A stretch of DNA of 64,000 nt from Solicoccozyma terricola (lineage: Eukaryota > Basidiomycota > Tremellomycetes > Filobasidiales > Piskurozymaceae), in the NCBI GenBank assembly GCA_001600875.1, contig BCLD01000017.1, forward strand, positions 652,527-716,526, in the 5' to 3' direction. The notes below the pieces were generated by a model. That model was not told where the DNA came from, did not search any database, and worked only from the letters and a program-made list of their open reading frames with translations. Made by a program: the position numbers and the translations under genes. Positions 27,630 through 39,375 of this stretch are shown here, piece by piece. Every line of letters begins with the position of its first letter. Position 1 is the first letter of the stretch.

Positions 27630-28160
27630 AGAAGGAGGCAGACACATGTCGAACCTGCGTCGAAGCGACTACGGGAAGAGCAAACCAACCCACTTGCTGC
27701 TCAGCCGACGTGGCTGTGCTCTTCTCATTGAAGATGTTGTCCACAATTAGACAATTGGTACGCCAGATGCATGTTGTATACTTTTATACCTTTGTATCGA
27801 TGAGGAGAATAATTGCCGCCTTTGTGAAGGCAAGATATTCTCATCGCCAACTTACTTCGCTACGAACTGGGTGTGAATGTTGATGATTGGAAAACTCGAC
27901 AGTTACGATGACTTAACCATTTCATGTAAAGAGGAAGCGGAAGGTCTCAAGCATCGGAACGGGTCCTCGGTGCCTATACAACTGGGAAGCGCTGATGTTG
28001 GCGAAATATGTGCGGGTTCTTTGATCAAAGATGTCACCAGCAGGTCTGGTGCAGGCAGCATGACTATAGTGTACGCATGAAACGCTTGTTCCTGTATGGT
28101 GAGGAATGGCCAGAGTGACGCCGAAAGCTATGCAAATGATATGTACAATGCTGACATGCT
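27630..28160. other. Convergent 3' region, no gene recognised
   Basis: This lies between the stops of the zinc-cluster factor and the SAPS gene. One open frame of 67 codons (27877-28080, plus) has no recognisable motif and is probably chance. The rest looks like 3'-UTR. Confidence 0.5.
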
Positions 28161-31100
28161 TCAGCCGTTGGACGATCCAATCGAATTCCGTCGATGCACT
28201 GCCGCCGAAGCAATCTCATCCTGAGGAACTAGGATGACGTGGCCGTCAATCTCGCGTGCGAGGAGTCCGTCATCTCGAATCCTGACATCCGGCGAAACCC
28301 CATGTCCCAGAGGCTCGTCCACGCTTGTCGCCTCAATGAGACACGGATCTGGTGGTGATATCGCCTCGCCTCGCCACGAAGCAGCCAGGGCTGCTGCGAA
28401 ATGCGGGGAGTGGGCGGAGGAGGTAGAGGACGTACGTGACCGCGCTCTACGGAGAATAGGTGACTTTGGGAGGTTCTCCAGCGTCAATCGAGGCGACTTC
28501 GGTATGTTCTCCAGCGTCATCCGCTTGGCGGAATCGGTAATATCCGGCAAGACGGGCGATGTGAGAGGGGAGGTTGTTGGGGGCATTTTCTCGCCAGCTT
28601 CCACGTCGCCGGGAATGCTCCAGTTCCGCACAACAAAGTCGCGTGCTTCATCCAAAGAGTCGCTGCCAACATCCGGCATGTGAATGGAGTCCGAGCTAGT
28701 GTCAGCCCCTTGCTGGTCTTCCTGCAGTGTCCAATTCTGGAAAGCTTGTTGAGCGAAACCAGCGGAGGTAACAGGCGCTTGAGGACTCCAAGGTAAGGTG
28801 GACGATGAGGGAGGTGCAAATTCATCGCCGAAGGGGTCTTGGCCGGACACTGACGGGTGGGGGGCACTCGCAAAGTTGCCCCATGCATCATCCTGAATAG
28901 ATAACGCGGGTTTAGCATCGGTAATTGCGCAGGCAACGAGCGATGAAACTCACATCATCGAATTCCTGACCAGCCGGGAAGGCATCCTGTGATGATGACG
29001 GAAATCGCCAATGAATAAAAGGCCTTGATCGCACTTGATGAGCGTTCACTCACGTCGAAGCCATCGAAAGAAGCATGTGCTGCCGCCCGAGTGGCCGGAG
29101 ACACCTGTGGTGAGCCACCGCTATCGTCGCTGTCCTCGTCAGACTCCAAAGCACTGCCGGGATGCGTTTCTCTCATAAGGTAGCGTGAAAACTGCTGTCG
29201 AACATTTTGATCAGTGACTCCATCTGCTTAGATTGCGGTACATTTCGACTGACCTGATTATCGTTAATCTTTCGTGAATCGCCATCTTCCCGCTTACCAA
29301 AATCTTCTTCATAATGGCCAGGGGTGCGCGTCAGAGGTGCACCGGTCAAGCTCTTCGCCAATGTGCCTTCTTCGTCATCAGAGTCTGAGTCCTGCCGATC
29401 ACTCTCTCCGCTTGGTGGGGGCATTTGATCACGAGGCTTGATGCCACCTAGCGGCTTAGCGTCCCGCTCCCGAGTTTCGCTCAGAGCGCCGTCACGGAAA
29501 GATGCCCATTCCGACGGCACAAAGGATTCCTCTAATACGGCGCAAAGGTCGACAGGGGCGGTCTCTAGGAATTTGGAAACCTCCTCAGCGAGAAGAGTCA
29601 GATGGCCCATGAAACCGAGCCGAGTAGCCTTTCCAGCGGAGCTGCGAATATATGATGTAGTGAGCAACGCGCACGGACCAAGGACAAGGTGTGCTAATAG
29701 TCTCACCTCATGGTGTCGTTCAACCGTTGTGCATCCAGTATGTGCTCCACCAGCTTGGCTCGAGTGAACAGTGTCACGATGAGGTCTCGGCTGGTAGAGG
29801 GCTTGAACTGACCACTCAATATTTGTTGAGCAATGTCGTAGACGACGTTGTGCAGGAAATTGTTCAAAGGAAAGTCAAAGAAGAGCGACTGTAAAATCAT
29901 CTGGTGTTAATCACAGTCTTACTCTTCGTTGCATAGAAGATCCTGCAACTCACCACGACAGTTTGCAAGACACCACACTGGATGTATCTTCGCTTGAGCA
30001 TATCGCCGACAGGGGTGATAACCCGGCTTTCGTCAAGCATCGCCTCGGTGACTTGCACATCCGGCATAGCGCCGCCGTCTTCGGATTCTGTCGTAGACTC
30101 TGTGTCAGCCGAAGCCACAGCAACATTGCTGATGGATGCCGTCTCCGAGTCGGCGCCACCTTGTGCCAGCCGACGTAAGCGAGGGTCAATGGCCATGACG
30201 TCCATAAGTCGTGCAGCGTCAGCATCGGAAGGTGGTGGGGGCGTGGGTGGGATTTCCATGGCAGACGCTCGGGGAGTGTCCAGTGCTGTGGGCACATCAT
30301 CGAGTGTCTCTAGTTTGATGTCGGGTCTAGCTGGCATATCCTCCTCTTCCGCCTCATCTACGTCCATACTATTGCTGCTTGTGGGTTCGTCGGAGCTGAT
30401 TGAGATGCAATCGGTAGAAGAACTGCTGACGGGAAGCTCCCTACCTGGTTTCACTTCTTCAAGCGCACTATCTTCTTCAGCATCGCTGTTGTCGCCTTCC
30501 AGGGCACGACCGAGATCCTCCAGGGCAGACAAACCGCCTACCAGACACCCGTCAATCGAGTATTTTGGCCCCTTGCCCTCGGCTCGATTCAGTAATGACA
30601 TGTTGGAGCAATGAAGTAGCTCCGCGTACAGCTCGACTATCCGTAGTCGTTCCAGGGTCAGAGGGTTCGACATGGCCGGTGATTTGCTTTGCTCCTGTAG
30701 AAGCAGCGAGGACGTCAGGTGAGTCGGATGCTGTAAGAGACCACGATGCATGAGGTGGAGCTCACGAGTGATCTTGGTTTAGCCAACAGCTCTTGTAATC
30801 TCTCAATCCTGCTGCTGAACGCATCCAACAACTCTCCCAGGTGAACAATCCCCATCTTCTCGCTCATCTCCTGCATCACTTCTTCCATTTGCGCCCGCTC
30901 AGCTTCATCGATTTGATCCTCCTCATCTCGATCAGCTTGCAGCCGCTTCTCCTTTTCCTGCTCCGTTTCTTCTGGTCCTTCTGGATGCTTTACGACCTTT
31001 CGTTCCTCTTGTTGTTTCTGCTGCAAGTGGATCAACCTATTTCGCATCGTATGGAATAAATGTGGTTCGGAGAAATCCGAGTTGTTCTTCCGTATTAGCT

Positions 31101-33099
31101 CAATGAGGACATTGATGGAATTGCAGAGTGACGATGTGGTTGAAGCGACAGATGGTGAGGCAGGGATTTCGTAAGGGTTTCCGTCATTGATATTATGAGA
31201 CACGACAGGAATTTTCGGAGTCGAAGCTCCATCATGGTCCGTCGTGGTCGAGTCGTCGGTGTATTCCACCTCATTGACGATAAACCCGATGAGGAGAGCA
31301 ACGCACTCCTTGCCTACAAGTTCTCTGATAAGTCGATTATCACGTTGTCCAGGAGGTGGTTGTGGAGGTTGCTGCTGTTGTTGTGGCTGTTGGTGTTCTT
31401 GAAGAGACTGCTGTTGTTGATCTTGCATACTAGAATCTCCAGCTGGCGAAATCAAAACCTGTTGTTGTTGAAGTATTGCATTCCCACCTGCGGGATTGAA
31501 AGGTGATAACGCTGAGAGACCTATGATATGCTTGAGGACCTCTGCGACGGTGGTGTGTAACGTAGGTTGATGATAAGGCGACAAAAGTGCCAACAGTCTC
31601 GGAATAAGATGTTGCGTTTGTAACCACTGCGAAAATTTTACCATCACTCCCGTCAGTGCGATAAGATCAAACCACGTTCCATATTCTCCTCTCGTACCTT
31701 TACAGTCCCAGCTACTCCAGCTTCCTCACACGCCACAATCCGCAATAACATATCCTGAACTGCTGGACTTTCGATCTTATCAACCATTCTCTCGATGATA
31801 TTCGGCATGGATTTGATGAAAGTGATCATCTGATAATTCCCCAAACCTTCATCAGCCATCGACCTCCCAAAAAAAGAAGAAAAAAAAAAGTGACCAGAAA
31901 AAAGGGAAAGAAAAAAGGTTGTTGCAATCTCACCTCTGCAGTTTTCCATCCCATGTATACCCCACAAAGTCTCATCCAATTCCCTTTGATCAACTCTCCT
32001 CTTTTCTCATCTTGCTCTGCATTATCATCCCACAACGACTCTTTAACATGTCGTATCCCAGCCGCTCTCCGAAGTACGGTATCATCGACTACAAACAGTT
32101 CGTCTCGGGTGGATGCAGATCGGACCGGACATGCTAATGATGATGGTCCAGGGATACAAGGCGGTAATATTGCATCCCAAAGAGTCGTCATTAAAGGTGT
32201 TAGATTGGATACTGTCGTCTCAATGACGCTTTGGATGTCGGATGTTAAAATCTCGGTTGCGATTTGTGAGAACCTATCCGAGTCAAAACGTGAAATACGG
32301 TAGAATTATCAGCTTCTCGCACTATCTTTCAGCAACGAGGAGAAAAAAAAATGTTCACCTCAACCTCCTAGCTTCATCTTTCTCCTCCTCTGCTGCCCTT
32401 CCTCCATCTTCACCACCCCAACCACTTCCCCCGCCTCCACTACCACCACTAGTACCACCACCGCCACCGCCACCACCACCACCACCACTCCTCGATCCAC
32501 CATCATCACTCAACGCCAACACCGCAGCTCCAGGTGAAGTCGTCGCGTCAAACCCAACCGAGCCTCTCCACGGCGATACATCTTCTTCTGCTATGTCGTT
32601 CCCACCACTCAGATTCGACGTAGTAAAATCTGTGTTGAAGTAAGACGAAGGCGATGTGGTTCCTCCACCGGAAAGACGTTTATCGTATATATCTTGAGCA
32701 CGTTTCCATCTTTGGTTTTTTGTTGAATCTATATCTTCGGATCCGTATGATAACCAATGGAAGAGTGCTTTGACGTTGTCTGTCGTTGATAGGATTTGAA
32801 TGAGTCTGGAAAAAAGGCACCACAGATCCAATTGTAAAACGGAGGATATCAATGGAATTATCATCAGCAACGACAAAGTTATTTTCTTTCCTCCCCCCCC
32901 CCGCCCCCCCAACCCCCAAAATAACGCTCGCAGACGACATTCCTATCCAATTTTATCAAACTCACTTGACATTCCCAGTCTTGATCTCACTCAACAGATC
33001 CTGTTCATCCAGCAGTTCATCGATCGTTGGAGGTGGACTCTCACGAGCGAGAAGAGCATCCAGAGTTGATGAAGACTGAAGACCTAGTCGCCAGAACAT
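28161..33099 (-). CDS. SAPS-family PP6/Sit4 phosphatase regulatory subunit
   Basis: The ATG is at 33099. The first exon reads MFWRLGLQSSSTLDALLARE, then a DELLDEQDLLSEIK block, the signature opening of Sit4-associated (SAP155/185/190) and PP6R proteins. The next exon continues LIQILSTTDNVKALFHWL and carries a Gly-rich insert of about 25 residues. Downstream exons encode the helical-repeat SAPS core: ESPAVQDMLLRIVACEEAGV, HTTVAEVLKHIIGL, SSLCNSINVLIELIRKNNSD and MGIVHLGELLDAFSSRIERL. The tail is acidic and Ser/Pro-rich, with a duplicated (L/M)TLEN(I/L)PKSP motif near the C-terminus. These subunits bind the Sit4/PP6 catalytic subunit and direct it in cell-cycle and nutrient signalling. The gene is divergent from the acyl-CoA-synthetase-like gene. 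Confidence 0.9.
32887..32909 (+). repeat. C-rich homopolymer tract in a SAPS-gene intron
   Basis: Nearly continuous C with one G lies in the intron following the first SAPS exon. On the coding strand this is a G run, unlike the C-on-coding-strand pyrimidine-tract cases. Confidence 0.8.
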
Positions 33100-33406
33100 G
33101 TTGTGTGGTGATTACTTGCTGAGGAAGGGTCATGCAGAGGTTGTGTCGGGGTGTGTGAGCTGACAGACGGTGCGGTGGGTGATGGGGTGTACGAAGGATG
33201 TGATGGAATGGGATGGATGTGTGGATGGATGTGTGGATGTATAGATGGATAGATGTATAGATGTACAGATGTACCGATGGGTGATTGCGTGTTATTTCCA
33301 TTCCAAGCGACAGATCCAGCAGCAAGTCATCCACACCGTCACCATACATCTCATCGTCGCACCCACTCACACACCCCAACATCCCAAGCAAGACATCCAC
33401 CACACC
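33100..33406. promoter_or_regulatory. Divergent promoter region with degenerate GATG/GTAT tandem repeat
   Basis: About 300 bp drive the SAPS gene (minus) and the Pcs60-like gene (plus). A degenerate minisatellite of GGATGGATGTGT and GATAGATGTATA units fills about 33185-33275. No clear transcription-factor site was recognised. Confidence 0.6.
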
Positions 33407-35621
33407 ATGGTCTCACTCTCCACACCCCCGCTATCCACTCTCCCATCCCTCTTCTCCCAGCACACACTCTCCTCCTCCGCCGACTTGTCGGCAATCACCA
33501 TCCCCTCCACTTCTCCGACACCCGTTCATCTCACATACGCTGCTCTCGGAGACGCAATCAACCTTCTCACACAGTCTCTTCTCTCTCTCCCGTCTACTGA
33601 TCGTCCAGTACCAGGAGACGTCATTTCAACTTCCTTGACAAACTCGCTCGAATTCGTACTTTCATTCTTCGGAACGACCAACGACACCTTGAGATGTGTT
33701 TCTGCACCGTTGAATCCGGCTTACTCCAAAGATGAAGTATCATTCTACCTCAAAGACACAGGTGCAAGTATTCTACTCGTCGGTCCATCAACTAAAGAAT
33801 CGGATGCGACCGTATTGGCAGGTAAAGAATGTGGAGTTCCTGTTTATGCTGTTCACCTAAAGTTGGCGAATGATCATGTCAACGGCTTGGAATTGAAGAA
33901 GATTAGTGAGGGAGGGAAGAGGGTGAACGTTCAAGTATCGAATATCGATCAGAAACATGGTGGGAAAGTGAAGAAGGAGGATGTAGCGTTGGTGTTGCAT
34001 ACTAGTGGAACAACTGGGAAACCAAAAGGTGAGGAGGGGTTATCCGTTTTACCGATCTGTTTATCGAGTATCTTATCCTCGCCCAGGCGCTAATACCACG
34101 GGTTGTCCTATACATTATCATCAACAGGCGTCCCTCTCACTCATTTAAACCTGCTCACCACCATGTCCAACATCTCCAAGTGGTATGAGTTCACAACAAA
34201 AGATTGTGGACTCATGGTCATGCCTTTATTCCATGGTAAGTGTTTTCTCTTCGCCACTTTCTTATTCTTTTGTCATGACCGGGTGTGACTGACGGGGTTT
34301 CTCTGAATTGGACGATTGCCATTTGATTCAAAAGTTCATGGTCTTCTTTGTGGTCTTCTTGCACCCCTCTTATCTAGATCGAGCGTAGTCATCCCACCAA
34401 AATTCTCTGCTCATACGTTTTGGAAAGATTTTATCGGGGAGAAATGTAATTGGTATACTGCCGGTACGTCTTTATCACCTTGAACCCCTTTTTCTCTCTC
34501 TCTGTCTTTTATGAGTTTCCATGTATTGACGACTGGATTCTGTTTTCTTTATTAATTAAAGTCCCAACGATCCATTCCATCCTCTTATCATCTCCTAAAC
34601 CATCTCCAATCCCCAACATCCGATTCATCCGCTCCTGTTCATCTTCTCTCTCACCTACCGTCTTCCACGCTCTTGAATCCACATTCCATGCTCCAGTACT
34701 AGAGGCATATGCAATGTCCGAAGCTGCTCATATGATGACTGGATCACCATTACCTCATAATGGACCTAGATACCCTGGTTCAGTCGGAAAACCATCAGGT
34801 GTTCAATTAACGATTCGTGATCCAATAAATGGCAAAGAAATCAAGGGGAAAGGTGATCACAAGGAATCGAGAGGTGAAGTTTGTATAAGAGGGAAGAATG
34901 TCATGCTTGGGTATTTGAACAATGAAAAGGCGAACAAGGAAGGGTATTGGGAAGGTGAGAGGGAGGGTAAGGAGTGGAGATGGTTTAGGACGGGTGATGA
35001 GGGGTTTTTGACCGAGGAAGGGTATTTAGTGTTGACGGGGAGATTGAAGGAGGTGAGTAGTCGTGGACCCCGTGATGCTAGGTCATTCTCGGGGGGGGGG
35101 GGGGGGGCATTCCCAGGGGAATAAGAGACTGACGGGGTACGGCATTTTGCAGCTGATTAACCGAGGAGGAGAGAAAATCTCACCTATCGAGCTTGATTCT
35201 GCTATTCTCGCTCTCAAGGGAGTCGCAGAAGCAGTGTCATTCGGTGTTGAGGATGCGAAATACGGTGAAAAGGTTTGGGCGATGGTTGTGATGAAGAAAG
35301 GGGAGGCAAAGGATCAGAACAGGTTGAAGAAGGAGTTGGAGGGGAAGGTCGCGAAGGTATGGTTGGGAAGAAATGATTCGCACGCCATCTTGCTGATGGA
35401 TTTGACCGGACCATACAGTTCAAGATTCCGGAGAGAATCATCTTCACCGATGTGATTCCAAAGTGAGTGTCTGTCTACCTTCCCCTTCGACTGAACTCGG
35501 AACGCTGAACCTGGCCTCCCACAGAACCGCCACAGGCAAGATCCAACGACGAAACGTCCGTGACAAGTTCTTGGCAAAGGAAGCAGAGGAAGCCAAGGGC
35601 AAGAGGCAGGCCAAGTTGTAG
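33407..35621 (+). CDS. Pcs60/oxalyl-CoA-synthetase-like AMP-forming ligase with PTS1 tail
   Basis: Seven exons (33407-34028, 34128-34235, 34335-34463, 34562-35052, 35153-35356, 35419-35462, 35525-35621) give 564 residues. The adenylation motifs are complete: LVLHTSGTTGKPKG (P-loop, about 196-209), EAYAMSEAAHMMTG, a GD-type motif in WFRTGDEGFL, LTGRLKE then INRGGEKISP (hinge), and the C-terminal lysine in PKTATGKIQRR. The overall style matches yeast Pcs60/Fat2 and plant AAE3, which activate oxalate to oxalyl-CoA; the substrate here is inferred. The last three residues are AKL, a conventional peroxisomal targeting signal variant. It converges on malate synthase, with 164 bp between the two stops. 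Confidence 0.88.
35089..35107 (+). repeat. Poly-G run in intron 4 of the Pcs60-like gene
   Basis: A long uninterrupted G run lies within intron 35053-35152, on the coding strand. Confidence 0.9.
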
Positions 35622-35785
35622 GACGACCGTAGATGTCCCCGCCAGACAGAACAAGGATAATTCGATATATGTATCCACACTAGCAAAAGAAACAAGTACT
35701 CTTTCCACAAAAGAATTTTGATATCGATATACAAAATACCACGAGACGGGATTTCGAGCCGAGCAGACACACACACAGTCTCAGA

Positions 35786-38759
35786 TCAGAGCCTTCCCTT
35801 CAGTCCCGAACCACCATCGAGATGACCCATCAGATCGCTAGTCAAGAAGTCGCTCGGCCACTTTCGGGTGAGCTGCTCGAGCATGTATTCCTTTGCGATA
35901 TTGACGTGATTCGCTTGAATGCCCGGGAGTTTTGCGACCTGATCGGCTTCTTCGTCGAAGATGGGCTTGACGTAAGCGGTGTTGATGGTCTTACCCGAAT
36001 CCTGTGGGGGAATCGGAAGGGTATCAGTAGGATGACCATAGCCATACACGAGAAACGACTCACGGTCTTGCAACCGTACTTGGACCACTGCCAGAGCTGA
36101 ACACGAGCAATCTCTGCGGTGGCGGCGTCCTCCTGTTACGCGAGGAGTGGAGGGTCAGCGATCGCGCGAGACTGGCCGAGGCGTCACGACGTACCATCAG
36201 GAAATTGATAGGAACACAACCGTTACCCGAGATCCAAGCGGCGCAGTAAGACAGAGCGCTGAGATTTCGCGCAAATGGGAAGATTAGTGTGCCTGCCCCA
36301 ACATCGCTCGACCTCTACAATCACTTACGCAGAGATGTTCTCCCTGACGCCCTTTTCGGTAATCTTGCCAGGCACATTGGGACTAACGAGTTGCTCTTCT
36401 GTGACTGTCACTTCCTCGCGAAGGATATGGAACTAATGGCAACTCAAAAAGTCAGATTAACGCGGTGATGAATTCGCCTCATGCGCGTCCTCACCTGATT
36501 CGGTCCAGGCATATGTTCATCGAAGATATCCATCGCAATTTTGACCAAAGCCGGGTGGGCTACCCAAGTTCCATCATGACCCGCCTTGACTTCTCGATTC
36601 TTATCAGCTGTGACCTTTGCCATTGCTTTCCTGTTGGCTTCTGCGTCGTTCTTGATTGGGATTTGAGCTGACATGCCACCCATGGCTGCGACTTTACGTC
36701 TGTGGCGAGCGAATTTGGCAACATCAGTCCCTAACCCTTTTCGGCCAACAGCAACGCTGACAAACCCGTAGAAACTCACTTATGACAAGTCTGAATGAGT
36801 AACTTGACATACGCTTCCATGAACGGAACCGTCATCGTAACATCCGTACGATCCGGCATGATATACTTCTTACTAGCCCTAAGTTTCTTGATACTGTGTG
36901 GGCGAACCTCATTCAGTCTCGTTCGCGACATTTCCAGCCGAGCAACCCGCCAAACTCACTAGGAGAAGATGTAATCCCATCGACCACAATTCAACCCGGA
37001 ACTATGATCCCTCAATTCGTATAAGATCTCTTCCATTTGGAAAGCAGCGGGAATAGTTTCGATGAGTACTGTCGCTCGAATAAGACCATATGGGAATTGG
37101 ATGTAAGAAGCGGAGAAGGAGAAGATGTCGTTCCAGAGTCTACCATAGCGGCACCCCCAAGATAACAACAAAAGACGAAGAATCACGTCGATCAATATAT
37201 GGTTCTTTCAAGTACGCGGATGTAGTCTAACCCACCTAGCTTCCAAATGATGTTCCATCTTTGGTAGATAGAAATAAGGACCCAAACCCCTCTTGACCAA
37301 CTCCTTTGCATTATGATAAAAGTATAAACCGAAATCAAACATTGATCCAGACATTGGAGAACCATCAACGAGGACTCTTGGTTCATCCAAATGCCATCCA
37401 CGTGGTCTATCAACCGAACAAACGTAAAGGGGAAAATATAAGCTTCGATATGGGGAACAAGGGAAGGGAAATTTGAACTCACCGAACGAGTAATACAGCT
37501 GGTTTATCAGATAACGTATACTTCTTACCTCCACTTTCGAAATCGATTTGTCGTCTGATTGCATCGTATAGATTGACTTGTCCGTTTACCAAGTTGGACC
37601 AAGTTGGAGCGTTTGAGTCTGATGCGATGATGTTACGCCCGGGGGGGGGGGGGGGGGGGGAGGGGTTGTTTTATCGAATGTAACCAGCGATAATCGTGAA
37701 AGAAGACAGTGGAGAAGGAAGGAGAAGAAGGATGGTGGTTATCACAGCGAGCAGCATCGACATGACAGTAACGAGGCGGAGGAAGAAGTAGTAGTAGAAG
37801 AAGAAGATGATGATGAAGACGACGATGAAAGAGATGGTGATGAGGAAGACGAAGGGAGACGAAGAAGATAAAGTAGATGACGACGTAGAAGAAGAGAAAG
37901 AAGAGAAGATGATGATCATGATTGAAGAAGAAGAAGTAGAAGAAGACGCGGAAGAAGAAGAAGAAGACGAGAGACAACGAGAGACAACAAGAGACAACGA
38001 GACAGCGAGACAGCGAAAGAGAGAAAGAAAGCAAAAAAAAATCGTCAACAACTCCCCTCCCGTCCCTTATCTCCCCCTTCTCCCCAACGAACGCACCTTC
38101 AAAATCCGCCATAAAAGTCTTTGCTCCACTATTCAACGCATTAATCACCATTTTCCTATCTGTTGGACCTGTTATTTCAACACGTCTATCTTCAAGACCT
38201 GGACCTGGTGGAGCACATTTCCATGATACTTCTTGACGGATTGAAGTGGTTGATTTGAGGAAGTGGAGGGGTTTGCCCTGGGTGGGAGGAAGGTGGGGTG
38301 GTGAGAGGTTACGACATCAGGTTTTGGTGGAATGGGAGATGGGATATGAAGAAGGATGAATAAGAGATAGAAACGATGATGGGGGAAGAAGGAAGCGAAA
38401 GCGGAAAAAAAAAAAACGTCAAAAAAGAAACTCTCTCTCAATCAGCTAACCCATTCATCCCCCCTCCCACCCGCCACCCCCGCTACACTCACCTCATCCA
38501 ACTCCTTCTGCACTGTCTCTCTATTCTTCAACAACTCGATACGCTTCGCATTGAAAGTCCTATGAAGGATAGCTAGGAAAGTGAGTGCATCGGAGGAGAG
38601 GATGTGGGATGCGGATGATGGAGTGGGAGCTGTCGTGTGTGGAGGTGGAGGTTGGTTGGGTGTGGTAGGTGTGGTGGGTTGAGTCAGTGGATGAATGGAT
38701 GGATAGATGGACTGGGGCTGGGACATACCCAACACTTGTACACCTTTAACGCTTGACAT
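35786..38759 (-). CDS. Malate synthase (glyoxylate cycle)
   Basis: Malate synthase condenses glyoxylate and acetyl-CoA into malate. The first exons are 38759-38729, 38629-38493, 38277-38097 and one from 37618. They join in phase to give [27 protein letters not shown] and [20 protein letters not shown]. Later exons carry [12 protein letters not shown] (catalytic Arg), [19 protein letters not shown] (metal-binding Glu), [17 protein letters not shown] and [16 protein letters not shown] (catalytic Asp). The C-terminus is SGLKGRL, so the last tripeptide is GRL, a weak or non-standard PTS1. The third intron is unusually long (478 nt). A 14-bp perfect palindrome with a CACGTG core lies about 110 bp upstream of the start. 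Confidence 0.94.
37619..38096 (-). repeat. Long simple-sequence intron of malate synthase
   Basis: This 478-nt intron interrupts the malate synthase coding sequence just after TFMADFE. Its plus strand begins with a run of about 20 G (37639-37660), then about 350 nt almost free of pyrimidine clusters: AGAAG, GATGA and GACGA runs and repeated GAGACAAC/GAGACAGC units (about 37970-38020). It ends near the donor with a C-rich stretch. Other introns in the window are about 45-120 nt. Confidence 0.85.
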
Positions 38760-39375
38760 GATTGCTGATTGCTGATTGCTGATTGATTGATGATGATACG
38801 TACCCTACTCGACTGTCCTCTATCCTACTTATCCGACTGGACCGGGCGGGGTTGGGTGTCTGGGGGAATGTGTCACGTGACACGCTACTAACCCGGGGAC
38901 CCGCTAATACCCGGATTGGAAAACACGGGAGTATATATCAAGGGACAATTCCGCGGTGCACGTCGGGCTTATCGGGCGGGTGGCGGCGATCCAGGATGTC
39001 GTCGGCCGGTGGCGAGGTGGGGGAACTGCGTTCCACTGGTCTCGGTCTCGGGCGGGTGGCGAATTGGCCACTCATGATTTCGCCCTCAGTCGGACGTGGA
39101 TTCTACATCCATCGTAAGCATGCCTATGTAACCTCGTCATGCAATAGATCTTCGAATGTTTGGATATGGAAAATACAATGATTGGAAATATCCCTTGATT
39201 CCCCCAGTCCCAGTTGTCGGAACTCAACTGCCGGGTCAAGTGATCGGCTTCCATCTCTGCTACTGCCACCCACTTGTCGCGATTACCTATCCCGCCAAAA
39301 TCACCCTTCTTGTCCCACATCAACATCCCAAGCAGGCACAGTCTGAAAAGATTGCGCGTTCAAGTTTAGTCTGAT
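38760..39375. promoter_or_regulatory. Malate synthase promoter region
   Basis: The palindrome GTGTCACGTGACAC (38870-38883) lies about 110 bp upstream of the malate synthase ATG. CCGGG/CCCGG-rich sequence surrounds it (38842-38922). The region from 39000 to 39375 shows no recognisable gene; open frames there are short and motif-free. Confidence 0.6.

Noticed and set aside
37633..38226. Long open frames on both strands
   Set aside because: They are products of the simple-sequence block inside the malate synthase intron; the proteins are runs of Glu/Lys or Ser/Phe only.
38630..38728. Reading through malate synthase intron 1 as coding (Pro/Thr/Gln-rich)
   Set aside because: The frame is open, but GTATGT/ACAG splice sites join in phase to give VQVLAPT, the expected family reading.
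38783..39181. A 132-codon plus-strand frame upstream of malate synthase
   Set aside because: It crosses the palindromic promoter element and has a GC-driven composition with no motif; a promoter is more likely.
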